Assembly (NCBI GenBank): GCA_963825765.1
Contig: CAWGUU010000017.1
Span: 1-35,727, forward strand
From: CAWGUU01 sp963825765
GTDB taxonomy: Bacteria; Actinomycetota; Acidimicrobiia; Acidimicrobiales; AC-14
Length of the DNA stretch: 35,727 nucleotides
Direction of reading: 5' to 3'
In this document: positions 21,582 to 29,627 of the stretch, piece after piece
Position numbering within the stretch: the stretch's first letter is position 1
Layout: each line of letters opens with the position of its first letter
Notes under the pieces: model-generated
What the model was told of the DNA's origin: nothing
The model's database searches: none
Seen by the model: the letters and a program-made list of their open reading frames with translations, nothing else
Made by a program: the position numbers and the translations under genes

Positions 21582-23933
21582 GTGTACGCCCGCCGCCCGA
21601 CGGACCTGCTTCGCCTGGTGGTCGCCGCCTGCACCCTGCTCGTGGCGGTGGTGACCACCCTTGTGCTCGACCGGACGATCACGTCGTTCGAGGCGAACGT
21701 GCTGGACCTCACCGGGCACACGCCGGCCCGCGTCGTGGAGTTCTTCGTCGGTGCCGTGCAGATCGCGGTGGTGGGCCTGCCCCTGGTTGGTGCCCTCGTG
21801 CTGCTCGGCTACCGGCGGCTGCGGGCCTTCGGCTACGCCGTGCTCGCCGGTCTGGTGGCGGCCGGCCTCGACCACCTCCTGTCCGAGTGGACCTCGCACA
21901 TCGCGCCGCCCGCCTTCGCCGACGCCGGTCAGGTCAGCGGCTGGCTGGGTCCGGGCAACTTCCCCGGGACACCGTTCATCTCGGCGGCGACGGCTGCCAT
22001 CGCCGTGCTGACACCGTTCATGGACCGCCGGTGGCGCCGGGTGGCATGGACCGGCCTGTGGCTGACGGTGCTGGTCCGGATCATGACCAGCACGACCCTG
22101 CCCGGGGCGATCTTTCTGACACTTGCCGCGGGCTGGTTCATCGGCTCGCTGGTGCTGGTGGTCCTCGGTTCGCCCCTACGGCGGCTGACGACGAAGGACA
22201 TCACCGACGCCCTGGCCCGCTCGGCATGGCCGATCGAGTCGCTCGAGCCGCTGCCGGTCGATGCCGTGGGCTCGGCGCCGTACCTCGCCGACACCGGCGA
22301 CGGCCGCCGGCTGTACCTCGAGGTGCTGAGCGACGAGGAGCGGAGCGCCGACCTGCTGTTCCGCCTGTACCGGTGGGCCCGCTTCCGGAACCTCGGCGAC
22401 GAACGGCCCTTCTCGTCGCTCAAGCAGGAGGTCGAGCACGAAGCGCTGTGCGCCCTGGCGGCCCGGGACGTCGGTGTGAGGACGCCGCGCATGGTGGTCG
22501 TGGCCACCGTCGGCGCCTCCGAGGACTCCATGCTGCTCGCCTACGAGCGGCTCGACGGCTCCTCTTTGGACGCCATGGCCGCAGAGCAGCTCACCGACGC
22601 CGTGCTCGACGGCGTCTGGCGGCAGGTCGCCGTCCTGCGTCGCCATCGGATCGCCCATCGCGACCTGCGGCTGGCCAAGGTTGTGCTCGACGCCGATGGC
22701 CAGCCGTGGCTGCTCGACTTCGGCTTCGGCGACCTTGCCGCGTCCGACGTCCAGCTCTCCGGCGACGTCGCCGAGCTCCTGGTCTCCACCGCCGCGGTGG
22801 TGGGCGTCGACCGGGCCGTGGCGACGGCGAAGCGTGTGATCGGCACCGACGCCCTGGCCAGCGGGCTCCCGCGGCTCCAGCCCTTCGCCCTCACGACCGC
22901 CACCAGGTCGGCGCTGAAGTCCCAGAAGGGACTGCTCGACGAGCTGCGGGAGGCGGCGAGGGAAGCGTCGGGCGTCGAGAAGGTGGAGCTGGAGCAGCTT
23001 CAGCGGGTCAAGCCCTCCACCGTCTTCTCGTTCGTGATGCTCGCCGCCGTTGTGTACTTCCTCTATCCCCAGCTGACGGGGGCAGGCGACATCGTCAACC
23101 GGCTTCGGACGGCGAACTACTGGTGGATGGCGGCCGCCACCGTCATGTCCGCTGTCACCTACCTCGGCTCGGCGGTGAGCCTGGCCGGCGCGGTGCCGCA
23201 GCGGATCGGTTTCCGAAACCTCTTCCTGTCCCAGGTCGCCTCGTCGTTCGCCAACCGGATCACGCCGGCCCAGGCCGGCGGCTACGCCCTGTCGGTTCGT
23301 TTCCTCCAGCGCCAGGGCGTCGACACCGCGGTGGCCGTCACATCGGTGGGGATCAACACCCTGGGTGGCATCCTGATCCACCTCCCCCTGGCCCTGCTGT
23401 TCCTGCTGTGGGTCGGATCCGGGGTGGAGAAGGCGTTCAAGGTGCCGTCTTTCGGGTCCCTGGCTTGGATCGCCCTCGGGGTGGTGGCGGTGGTGGCTGC
23501 GGTCGTCGTGATCCCGAAGACGCGGCGAACGATCTGGAAGCGCCTCGGTCCTGCCCTCGGGAAGGCCTGGGCCGGCCTGGGCTCGCTCATCGCCCACCCC
23601 ACCAAGCTGCTCCTCCTACTGGGTGGCTCCCTCGTGATCACGGGGGCCAACCTGCTGGCGCTGGTGGCGTCGGTGGAAGCCTTCGGCGGCGGCGCGTCCT
23701 TCGCCGCGATCGGCTTCGTCTACCTGGTCGGGTCGGTGATCGGCAACGCCGCCCCGACGCCCGGGGGGCTCGGGGCCACGGAGGCGGTGCTCACGGCGGG
23801 ACTGTCGGCGGCGGGGCTGTCACCGCCGGTCGCCCTCTCGGCGGTGCTGCTTTTCCGGTTTGTCACGTTCTGGCTGCCGATCCCTCCCGGCTACCTGGCC
23901 CTGCGGTCGCTTCGCCACCACCAGCTCATCTGA
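21582..23933 (+). CDS. Membrane fusion protein: N-terminal TM region, kinase-like domain, C-terminal LPG-synthase-type (UPF0104) TM domain
   Basis: About 783 residues in three parts. Residues 1-205 hold about six transmembrane helices. Residues about 215-470 form a cytosolic kinase-like domain with HRDLRLAKVVLDADG (H359, R360, D361) and LLDFGFGDL. The catalytic Asp and the DFG are kept, but the Asn normally five residues after the Asp is Lys. From about 480 a second membrane block resembles the flippase half of MprF/LPG synthases, with SFANRITPAQAGGYALSVRF and GSVIGNAAPTPGGLGATEAV. GTG 21582 is chosen as the first start before the first helix; the frame is open further upstream. It may move or sense lipids under control of its kinase-like module. 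It is followed convergently by a PAP2 phosphatase, overlapping by 8 bp. Confidence 0.8.
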   Translation: MYARRPTDLLRLVVAACTLLVAVVTTLVLDRTITSFEANVLDLTGHTPARVVEFFVGAVQIAVVGLPLVGALVLLGYRRLRAFGYAVLAGLVAAGLDHLLSEWTSHIAPPAFADAGQVSGWLGPGNFPGTPFISAATAAIAVLTPFMDRRWRRVAWTGLWLTVLVRIMTSTTLPGAIFLTLAAGWFIGSLVLVVLGSPLRRLTTKDITDALARSAWPIESLEPLPVDAVGSAPYLADTGDGRRLYLEVLSDEERSADLLFRLYRWARFRNLGDERPFSSLKQEVEHEALCALAARDVGVRTPRMVVVATVGASEDSMLLAYERLDGSSLDAMAAEQLTDAVLDGVWRQVAVLRRHRIAHRDLRLAKVVLDADGQPWLLDFGFGDLAASDVQLSGDVAELLVSTAAVVGVDRAVATAKRVIGTDALASGLPRLQPFALTTATRSALKSQKGLLDELREAAREASGVEKVELEQLQRVKPSTVFSFVMLAAVVYFLYPQLTGAGDIVNRLRTANYWWMAAATVMSAVTYLGSAVSLAGAVPQRIGFRNLFLSQVASSFANRITPAQAGGYALSVRFLQRQGVDTAVAVTSVGINTLGGILIHLPLALLFLLWVGSGVEKAFKVPSFGSLAWIALGVVAVVAAVVVIPKTRRTIWKRLGPALGKAWAGLGSLIAHPTKLLLLLGGSLVITGANLLALVASVEAFGGGASFAAIGFVYLVGSVIGNAAPTPGGLGATEAVLTAGLSAAGLSPPVALSAVLLFRFVTFWLPIPPGYLALRSLRHHQLI

Positions 23934-24546
23934 CCCGGGCCGGCACCCCGACGATCAGGTTGGCCAGTCCCCCGATGGCCAGGCCGAGGCCGGTGCCGCC
24001 GATCACGTCGAGCGGTAGGTGGGCACCGACGTACATCCTGCTGAAGCCGACAAGGAAGACCAGGATCCAGGGGACGACCTTCCAGCGGCCGCGGAGGTAG
24101 GGCGTGACGATGGCGGCCAGGCCGGCGATGAGCACGAGATGGCCGGACACGAACGCCTGCCCGCCCGTAGGGGCGTCTCCCCGGAGGGCGACGTCGGCGA
24201 GCACCGAGGCCGGCCGGCGCCGGACGACGAGGTCCTTCACCACCCGTTCGAGCACCAGCTTCGACCCGGTGACGACGACCGCGGCGAGCGCGAGGCGCCA
24301 ACGGCGGAGGATGGCGGCGACGATCGCCGCCACCGGGCCGACGACTAGGTTTCCCAGCTGCATGAACGGCCACAGCGGGAAGTAGAGAGCGCCCGGCAGG
24401 TCGTTCACCAGGTGGAAGGCTTCGGCCTCGAACCAGCCGGCTTTCCCCGAGCTGGCTACGACACCGCAGACGACGAGGACGGCCAGGCCGGCGGCGGCGA
24501 GGACGGCGTCGCCCGCCCGACGCTCGAAGGGGGCGGTGGTCGCCAT
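23926..24546 (-). CDS. PAP2-family membrane phosphatase
   Basis: A 206-residue protein with about six hydrophobic helices and all three PAP2 active-site motifs: KDLVVRRRP (K-x6-RP), SGH in AFVSGHLVL, and SRMYVGAHLPLD (SR-x5-H-x3-D). It should dephosphorylate lipid phosphates such as phosphatidic acid or undecaprenyl pyrophosphate at the outer face of the membrane. ATG 24546 (MATTAPFERR) is chosen; a longer frame upstream overlaps the PPK2 gene end. It follows PPK2 by 22 bp on the same strand and is probably co-transcribed. Confidence 0.85.
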   Translation of the reverse strand: MATTAPFERRAGDAVLAAAGLAVLVVCGVVASSGKAGWFEAEAFHLVNDLPGALYFPLWPFMQLGNLVVGPVAAIVAAILRRWRLALAAVVVTGSKLVLERVVKDLVVRRRPASVLADVALRGDAPTGGQAFVSGHLVLIAGLAAIVTPYLRGRWKVVPWILVFLVGFSRMYVGAHLPLDVIGGTGLGLAIGGLANLIVGVPARVR

Positions 24547-24568
24547 CGCCCTGAGGTGCGCCCGCTGC

Positions 24569-25372
24569 TCAGCGGGCGAGCTCCGGCCAGTGCTCGTAGG
24601 GACCGGCGACGATGGCGGGGTCGGGCGGCTTGGCCACATCCTTGTCCTTGCCGTCGTATGGCAGGCGGTTCAGGATGTAGCGGATGGAGTTGATGCGAGC
24701 CGTCCGCTTGTCGTTGGAGTTGACGACCGCCCACGGGGCGTCGTGCGTGTCCGTCATGCGGAACATCTGGTTCTGGGCCTCGGTGTAGGCGTCCCACAGC
24801 TTGGGCGCCTTGTGATCGATGGGGCTCAGCTTCCACGTCTTGAGAGGGTCGGTGCGGCGGGCCTTCAGCCGCTTCACCTGCTCCTTGCGGTTGACCGCCA
24901 GGTAGAGCTTGAAGAGCCGGATGCCGTCGTCGACGAGCGTCCGCTCGAACTCCGGGAGCTCCCGCCCGAACTTCGTCGACTGCTCCGGCGAGCAGAAGCC
25001 CATCACCGGCTCGACGCCCAGGCGGTTGTACCAGGACCGGTCGAAGAGCACGATCTCCCCGCCCGCCGGCAGGTGCTCGATGTAGCGCTGGAGGTAGAGC
25101 TGGGTGCGTTCGACGTCGGTCGGGGCGCTGAGGGCGACGTGCGGCGCGCCGCGTGGGTTCATGTGCTCCCTGAACCGGGCGATGGTGCCGCCCTTGCCGG
25201 CGGTGTCACGGCCCTCGAAGAGCAGGAGGAGCCGCTCACCCTTGTCCTTGACCCAGTACTGCGCTCTGACCAACTCGATCTGGAGCTTCCGCAGCTCCTC
25301 CTCGTACTCCTTGCGGGGCATCTTCGGGGGATGCGGGAGCTCGTGGCCAGGAGGAGACGGTTCTTTCGCCAT
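24569..25372 (-). CDS. Polyphosphate kinase 2 (PPK2) family
   Basis: A 267-residue protein. The P-loop is GRDTAGKG (residues 54-61), and the PPK2 motif DRSWYNR is at 111-117. Another conserved stretch is RRTDPLKTWKLSPIDHKAP. It is a single-domain PPK2, which transfers phosphate between polyphosphate and nucleotides; which nucleotide level is used cannot be read from sequence. ATG 25372 gives MAKEPSPPG; TACGCT (TANNNT) lies 9 nt upstream, which favours a leaderless start over the longer frame beginning at 25444. Confidence 0.92.
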   Translation of the reverse strand: MAKEPSPPGHELPHPPKMPRKEYEEELRKLQIELVRAQYWVKDKGERLLLLFEGRDTAGKGGTIARFREHMNPRGAPHVALSAPTDVERTQLYLQRYIEHLPAGGEIVLFDRSWYNRLGVEPVMGFCSPEQSTKFGRELPEFERTLVDDGIRLFKLYLAVNRKEQVKRLKARRTDPLKTWKLSPIDHKAPKLWDAYTEAQNQMFRMTDTHDAPWAVVNSNDKRTARINSIRYILNRLPYDGKDKDVAKPPDPAIVAGPYEHWPELAR

Positions 25373-25381
25373 GGAACGGCG

Positions 25382-25387
25382 AGCGTA
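25382..25387 (-). promoter_or_regulatory. -10 element, leaderless start of PPK2
   Basis: TACGCT on the minus strand ends 9 nt before the ATG at 25372. No ribosome binding site is present. Confidence 0.4.
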
Positions 25388-25479
25388 CCGGGTGAGCGCC
25401 GGACGCACCCTTGGGCGGCACCGTGCTCGAGCACCGGCGATCACGCTTGAGAACCGGCGATTAGGGGCAAGAGGTCGGC

Positions 25480-25632
25480 ATGGGACTCATTCTTTGGATC
25501 ATCGCTGCCATCCTGGTCATCGTCGGGATCGTCCAGCTCTTCCAGGGCCAGATCATCCTGGCCATCGTGCTGTTCGTGGTCGCCGCCGCGGTCGGCCCCG
25601 GGGGATGGAGCATCTTCAACCGGCGCGTCTGA
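25480..25632 (+). CDS. Small two-helix membrane protein
   Basis: Fifty residues, ATG 25480 to TGA 25632, with AAGAGG 7 nt upstream. Two hydrophobic helices (LILWIIAAILVIVGIVQLF and IILAIVLFVVAAAVG) are joined by QGQ and end in GPGGWSIFNRRV. The GPGG-x-S-x-F ending is familiar from short actinobacterial membrane proteins of unknown function. The codon pattern (GC-rich third positions) supports real coding. Confidence 0.65.
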   Translation: MGLILWIIAAILVIVGIVQLFQGQIILAIVLFVVAAAVGPGGWSIFNRRV

Positions 25633-25671
25633 CCGGGCGCCCGACCGGGTTGTGGTCGACGCGTCGGTGTA

Positions 25672-25896
25672 TCAGTCGTTGTCGATCATGTAGCCGCTGT
25701 TGTCGCCCTCGTAGTACGCCAACAGCTCCAAGATGCCGGGCATGTCGTAGATGACCAGCTCGTCGCCTTCCCACTTGGCGCCCAGCTCCTCTGCCGTCTC
25801 GATGTCGCACAGGCCCTGAGGAGTTGAATCGGCCCATCGGACCTTCACCATCGACGTGTCGCCCTTGCGGCCGATGACCACCCGATCTCCGTCCAT
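25672..25896 (-). CDS. Small soluble protein, unknown function
   Basis: A 74-residue acidic protein, ATG 25896, preceded by AAAGGAGG, an ideal ribosome binding site. It begins MDGDRVVIGRKGDTSMVKVR, and the whole sequence looks like a compact beta-barrel or SH3-like fold with Asp/Glu-rich loops. I do not recognise a family. It is divergent from the ABC exporter gene, with 38 bp between starts. Confidence 0.65.
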   Translation of the reverse strand: MDGDRVVIGRKGDTSMVKVRWADSTPQGLCDIETAEELGAKWEGDELVIYDMPGILELLAYYEGDNSGYMIDND

Positions 25897-25934
25897 CCGG
25901 CGACCTCCTTTCTCGATTCTGCACCCGACAGATA

Positions 25935-27866
25935 GTGGCTCAGAAGCGCCTACCCTTCCTGAGCAAGTTGAGACCGATGTACGGATCGAGCTGGCACCGG
26001 GGGCTTTCGGGCGACCCCGACCTGCTCAAGGGCGCCTCCATCCGCGGCCCCGTCCTGCGCCGGGTCTGGGCGTTCGCCCTTCCCTACCGCCGGCTGCTGG
26101 TGTTCCTGCTGGTCGGCATCTTCGCCACGTCGCTGGTCGGCATCCTGCCGCCGCTCGTCTTCCGCCGGATCATCGACCACAACGCCATCCCCCGGCAGTC
26201 GACCGGCCTGACCGGCCTGGCCCTGCTGGCACTGTTCCTCGCCTTCGCCAGTGCCGGCATCGGGGTGGCGATGCGCTGGATCACGGCCCGCGTCGGAGAA
26301 GGCCTCATCTTCGACCTGCGGCGGTCGCTCTACGACCACGTGCAGCGGATGCCGCTCGCCTTCTTCACGCGCACCCAGACCGGTGCCCTCATCAGCCGCA
26401 TGAACAACGACGTGGTGGGGGCCCAGCAGGCGTTCACCGGCACCCTCACCAACGTGGTGCAGAACGTGCTCGACGTCGTCGTCACCCTCGCGGTGATGAT
26501 CGGCCTCGAGTGGCGGCTGACCCTTCTGGCCCTGGTGGTCGTTCCCGCATTCGTCGTCCCGGCGAAGCGGGTGGGGCGAAGGATGCAGACCCTGACGCGC
26601 GAGTCGTTCACCCTCAACGCGGCCATGAACTCGACGATGACCGAGCGGTTCAACGTATCGGGGGCACTGCTGGTCAAGCTTTTCGGGAACCCGGCCCGCG
26701 AGGAGGCGGAGTTCAGCGAGCGGGCCGGCCGAGTGCGCGACATCGGGGTGCGCACGGCGCTCTACGGCAGGGTGTTCTTCACCGCCCTGCTGCTCCTCGC
26801 CTCGGTCGGCACCGTCCTCGTCTACTGGATGGGTACCCGGCTGGTGATCAGCGGGGCCATCAGCGTCGGCACGCTGACCGCCCTTGCCGTCTACGTCGCC
26901 CGCATCTACGGCCCGCTGACCAGCCTGACCAACGCCCAGGTCGAGGTCATGACCGCGCTGGTGTCGTTCGAGCGGGTGTTCGAGGTGCTCGACGCCCCCC
27001 TGCCCATCGAGGACGCCGCCGACGCCACCGTGCTGGTCGACCCGCAGGGCAGGATCGAGTTCGACGACGTGTGGTTCCAGTACCCGGCTGCGGTCACGGT
27101 GTCGATCCCGTCGCTGGAGGCCGACACGACGGCGCCGCTCAGCGCCGAACCATCCGACACCATCCTGCACGGCGTGTCGTTCGTTGCCGAGCCCGGCCAG
27201 ATGATCGCCCTGGTAGGGCCCACGGGGGCGGGGAAGACGACCCTCTCGCATCTCGTGCCCCGGCTCTACGACGTGACCGCCGGCGCGGTGAAGGTGGACG
27301 GTCACGACGTACGCCAGCTCACCGGCCAGAGCCTCACCGCGGCCATCGGCATGGTGACCCAGGACCCCCACATGTTCCACGACTCCATCGCCTCGAACCT
27401 CCGCTACGCCCGGCCCGAGGCCACCGACGAGGCGCTGGTGGCGGCGTGCCGGGCCGCCCGCATCCACGACCTCATCGCCAGCCTCCCCGACGGGTACGCC
27501 ACCCTGGTCGGCGAGCGCGGCTACCGGCTCTCGGGGGGCGAGAAGCAGCGGCTGGCACTGGCCCGGGTGCTGCTGAAGAGCCCGGCCATCGTCATACTCG
27601 ACGAGGCCACCGCCCACCTCGACTCCGAGACGGAGCTGCTGATCCAGCAGGCCCTGGCCGAGGCGCTGACGGGTAGGACGTCGTTGGTCATCGCCCACCG
27701 GCTCTCGACGATCCACTCGGCCGACCAGATCCTCGTCCTCGACCAGGGTCGGATCGTCGAGCGGGGGACGCACGAGGAGCTGGCTGCGTCCGGCGGTCTC
27801 TACCAGGAGCTGTACCGGACCCAGTACTCACGGACGGCTTCGCCGGCGATCACAGCCGTCGAATAG
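25935..27866 (+). CDS. ABC exporter half-transporter (TMD-NBD fusion)
   Basis: A 643-residue protein. A six-helix type IV exporter membrane domain covers about residues 40-330, and the nucleotide-binding domain follows. Walker A is GPTGAGKTT (428-436), the signature is LSGGEKQR (from 532), Walker B is VILDEAT, and the H-loop is AHRLST, so it is an active ATPase that works as a dimer. An unusual stretch of about 20 Ser/Ala/Pro/Thr-rich residues (from VSIPSLEADTTAP) interrupts the first NBD sheet. Substrate could be lipid, peptide or drug. GTG 25935 (MAQKRLPFLSK) is taken; ATG 25977 is possible. It is followed by a strong hairpin. Confidence 0.92.
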   Translation: MAQKRLPFLSKLRPMYGSSWHRGLSGDPDLLKGASIRGPVLRRVWAFALPYRRLLVFLLVGIFATSLVGILPPLVFRRIIDHNAIPRQSTGLTGLALLALFLAFASAGIGVAMRWITARVGEGLIFDLRRSLYDHVQRMPLAFFTRTQTGALISRMNNDVVGAQQAFTGTLTNVVQNVLDVVVTLAVMIGLEWRLTLLALVVVPAFVVPAKRVGRRMQTLTRESFTLNAAMNSTMTERFNVSGALLVKLFGNPAREEAEFSERAGRVRDIGVRTALYGRVFFTALLLLASVGTVLVYWMGTRLVISGAISVGTLTALAVYVARIYGPLTSLTNAQVEVMTALVSFERVFEVLDAPLPIEDAADATVLVDPQGRIEFDDVWFQYPAAVTVSIPSLEADTTAPLSAEPSDTILHGVSFVAEPGQMIALVGPTGAGKTTLSHLVPRLYDVTAGAVKVDGHDVRQLTGQSLTAAIGMVTQDPHMFHDSIASNLRYARPEATDEALVAACRAARIHDLIASLPDGYATLVGERGYRLSGGEKQRLALARVLLKSPAIVILDEATAHLDSETELLIQQALAEALTGRTSLVIAHRLSTIHSADQILVLDQGRIVERGTHEELAASGGLYQELYRTQYSRTASPAITAVE

Positions 27867-27874
27867 CAGCAAAA

Positions 27875-27908
27875 CACCACCGCCGCGGCGAGGGCCGCGG
27901 CGGTGGTG
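27875..27908. terminator. Bidirectional hairpin terminator
   Basis: A perfect 15-bp inverted repeat: CACCACCGCCGCGGC pairs with GCCGCGGCGGTGGTG around a GAGG loop. It lies between the stop of the ABC exporter and the stop of the convergent hydrophilic-protein gene, so it can serve both. AAAA at 27871-27874 reads as TTTT after the stem on the minus strand. Confidence 0.8.
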
Positions 27909-27931
27909 GGTGGTGACTACTTCTGGTGGTG

Positions 27932-28477
27932 CTAGATGCCGGCGGCTGTGCCGGAACCGCCGGTGTTCATCATGTCGTCGTCGATGGGCTCGCTGCCCTC
28001 GACGTCGATCGACGTGGAGTCCCGGACGTCGGAGGTGCCGTAGGGGCGATCGGTCGGACCCTTGGTGCCCAAGTCCTGGCGGCCGGGCTCGGTGCCCTCC
28101 TGCTTCTTGACGTCCTCACCGCGACGGTTCGTGCTGGTGCCGACTCCGTGCGGGTCGGGGGGGGCCCCGCCGTGGGAGACGTCGCTGGCCTGGGGCTGAC
28201 CCAGGTCCTCGCCCGTCTCGGGGTCGGGGTTGGAGGGACCCTCGGCCTTGACCTTGCCGATCTCGGCGTCGCCCTCGCTCTTGGTCTCAGACAGCTGACG
28301 CTCGACGGACTCGGTCTTGGCACGCGTCGACTCCGTGTCGTCGGGGCTCTTGGTGCGGCCCTCGTACGGCGGGACCGGGCTCTCGCCGGTGTCGACGTTT
28401 CCACCCGGGCTGTTCTGGGGCCCATGACCGTAGTTTCCGCCCACCTGGCCGCTAGGACGGTCGTTGCTGTCAGCCAT
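27932..28477 (-). CDS. Disordered hydrophilic protein
   Basis: A 181-residue protein with no hydrophobic core, rich in Gly, Ser, Asp, Glu, Pro and Thr (for example RPSGQVGGNYGHGPQ and DDTESTRAKTESVE). It is predicted intrinsically disordered and cytosolic, with no signal peptide. The composition resembles stress or desiccation hydrophilins, a resemblance only. AAGGAGGAAG is right before the ATG. It is the last gene of a minus-strand set (29503 to 27932), 49 bp after the membrane protein gene. Confidence 0.6.
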   Translation of the reverse strand: MADSNDRPSGQVGGNYGHGPQNSPGGNVDTGESPVPPYEGRTKSPDDTESTRAKTESVERQLSETKSEGDAEIGKVKAEGPSNPDPETGEDLGQPQASDVSHGGAPPDPHGVGTSTNRRGEDVKKQEGTEPGRQDLGTKGPTDRPYGTSDVRDSTSIDVEGSEPIDDDMMNTGGSGTAAGI

Positions 28478-28526
28478 CTTCTTCCTCCTTGTCGGTTGTT
28501 GTGCTTTTACCCTTTGATCAGGGACT

Positions 28527-29351
28527 TCATGCATCCGTGAGCCGGCGGCGTCGTCCTCCACGGACACGGCGGGCCCGATCGCCGTGGGCGTCGACCGGCG
28601 TCGTGTCGACAACGGGATCGACAAGCGGATCCGGGTCGACGTCGGCGTGAGCCAGCGCGTCGCGGTCGGCTCGTCGTGACCGAAGGGGGTTCGCCGTCCT
28701 GGCCCGCTCGAACGAGCCGATGCGCCCGCTCTCGGCCCTGGCCATCTCGGATTGGGCTCGTTGGCGAGCGAGGGCCTCGGTGCCGATGGTGGGGTCGACG
28801 GCGCGCGCCAGGAGCTTCCCGTGCCACCGCTCGCCCCAGCCGCCTCCGACGAACCCACCGATCAGCACGGCCGCCAGCGACGCGATGCCGGCGACGGTGA
28901 AGGCCTGGCCGTATTCGTCGGCCGTCGTCGGCACGCCGAGCGAGCGCAGGCCCGTGACGATGCTCTCCGTGTCGGCGGACCACCGGACCAACGCCGCGAC
29001 CGCCGCCGCGATCCCGAGGCCCAGGACGGCGACGGCCAGCCCGTTGAGGGCGCCGGCCCGCCGTGCCATCCGCCCGGCGACGTAGCCGCCGAACAGGTAC
29101 GACGCCAGCAGCAGGGCGGCGACGATCAGGCCACCCACGACGCCGAGCTGCTCGTAGTCGGTGGTGACGAGGTCGGTGTCGATCCCGATGGCGTCGACGA
29201 TCGCAACGGCGATGCCGAGGAGGACCACGAAGGCCCCATAGGCGGTGAGGACGCCGGCGAGGACGCTCAGCGCCGAGAGGGAGCCGAACCCGGCGTCGGC
29301 CGCCAGCGCCTTGCGGTCGCCCCGGTTCTCGACCACGCCGCCGCGCCTCAT
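28527..29351 (-). CDS. Four-helix membrane protein with charged C-terminal tail
   Basis: A 274-residue protein I do not recognise by family. Four transmembrane helices fall within residues about 20-190 (for example LTAYGAFVVLLGIAVAIVDA and GGLIVAALLLASYLFGGYVA), with a GGYVAGRMARRAGALNG loop. A C-terminal tail of about 85 charged residues (SEMARAESGRIGSFERAR and on) ends in a Pro/Asp/Arg-rich segment. The ATG at 29351 has GGAGG upstream and overlaps the preceding small gene's stop as ATGA. Confidence 0.65.
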   Translation of the reverse strand: MRRGGVVENRGDRKALAADAGFGSLSALSVLAGVLTAYGAFVVLLGIAVAIVDAIGIDTDLVTTDYEQLGVVGGLIVAALLLASYLFGGYVAGRMARRAGALNGLAVAVLGLGIAAAVAALVRWSADTESIVTGLRSLGVPTTADEYGQAFTVAGIASLAAVLIGGFVGGGWGERWHGKLLARAVDPTIGTEALARQRAQSEMARAESGRIGSFERARTANPLRSRRADRDALAHADVDPDPLVDPVVDTTPVDAHGDRARRVRGGRRRRLTDA

Positions 29352-29503
29352 CTGTCCTCCACCACCTCGGCCGCGTCCTCGATCTGCTCGCCGTCCTCCG
29401 AGCGGCCCTCCTGCATCAGCTCCTCTTCGAGGCCCTCCCGTTCCATGACCTCGTCCTGCTGAGTCGCCTTCCCGGCGGGGTCGGCGGAGGTGTCTGTACT
29501 CAT
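29348..29503 (-). CDS. Small acidic protein, first gene of a three-gene operon
   Basis: Fifty-one residues from ATG 29503 to TGA 29348, strongly acidic and helical (EVMEREGLEEELMQEGRSED). No membrane segment, cysteine or known motif. Support for a real gene: the stop overlaps the start of the downstream membrane gene as ATGA, and third codon positions are GC-rich. It is short enough to be missed by automatic calling. Function unknown. Confidence 0.55.
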   Translation of the reverse strand: MSTDTSADPAGKATQQDEVMEREGLEEELMQEGRSEDGEQIEDAAEVVEDR

Positions 29504-29534
29504 GGGCGGCGCCTACCGCATCCGCCTGCGTGTC

Positions 29535-29607
29535 AAACCTTGGCGGACGCCTGGGAAACCTTGGCGGACGCCTGGGCAAACCTTGGCGGACGCCTGGGCA
29601 AACCTTT
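29535..29607 (+). repeat. Tandem 21-22 bp repeat (three units plus a partial) upstream of ctaA
   Basis: The unit AAACCTTGGCGGACGCCTGGG occurs at 29535-29555, 29556-29577 and 29578-29599 (the latter two with an extra C), and a truncated AAACCTTT follows at 29600. Each unit contains the dyad GGCG-GA-CGCC. The period of 21-22 bp is two helical turns, so the dyads face the same side of the DNA, as in arrays of operator sites. Confidence 0.85.
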
Positions 29608-29610
29608 CGG

Positions 29611-29616
29611 TACCAT
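29611..29616 (+). promoter_or_regulatory. -10 element of ctaA
   Basis: TACCAT, 11 nt before the ATG at 29628 and 11 nt after the last full repeat unit. The leader is at most a few bases. Confidence 0.45.
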
Positions 29617-29627
29617 CCGCCAACCCC

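Noticed and set aside
21887..24100. Long plus-strand frame overlapping the membrane fusion gene
   Set aside because: It reads Arg/Pro/Ala-rich nonsense in another frame of a gene with clear helices and motifs.
25950..27773. Long minus-strand frame opposite the ABC exporter
   Set aside because: Antisense to a fully conserved ABC transporter; composition is Gly/Val/Asp-biased, with no domain.
29535..29607. CRISPR array
   Set aside because: The units abut with no spacers and only about 3.4 copies; it is a plain tandem repeat.
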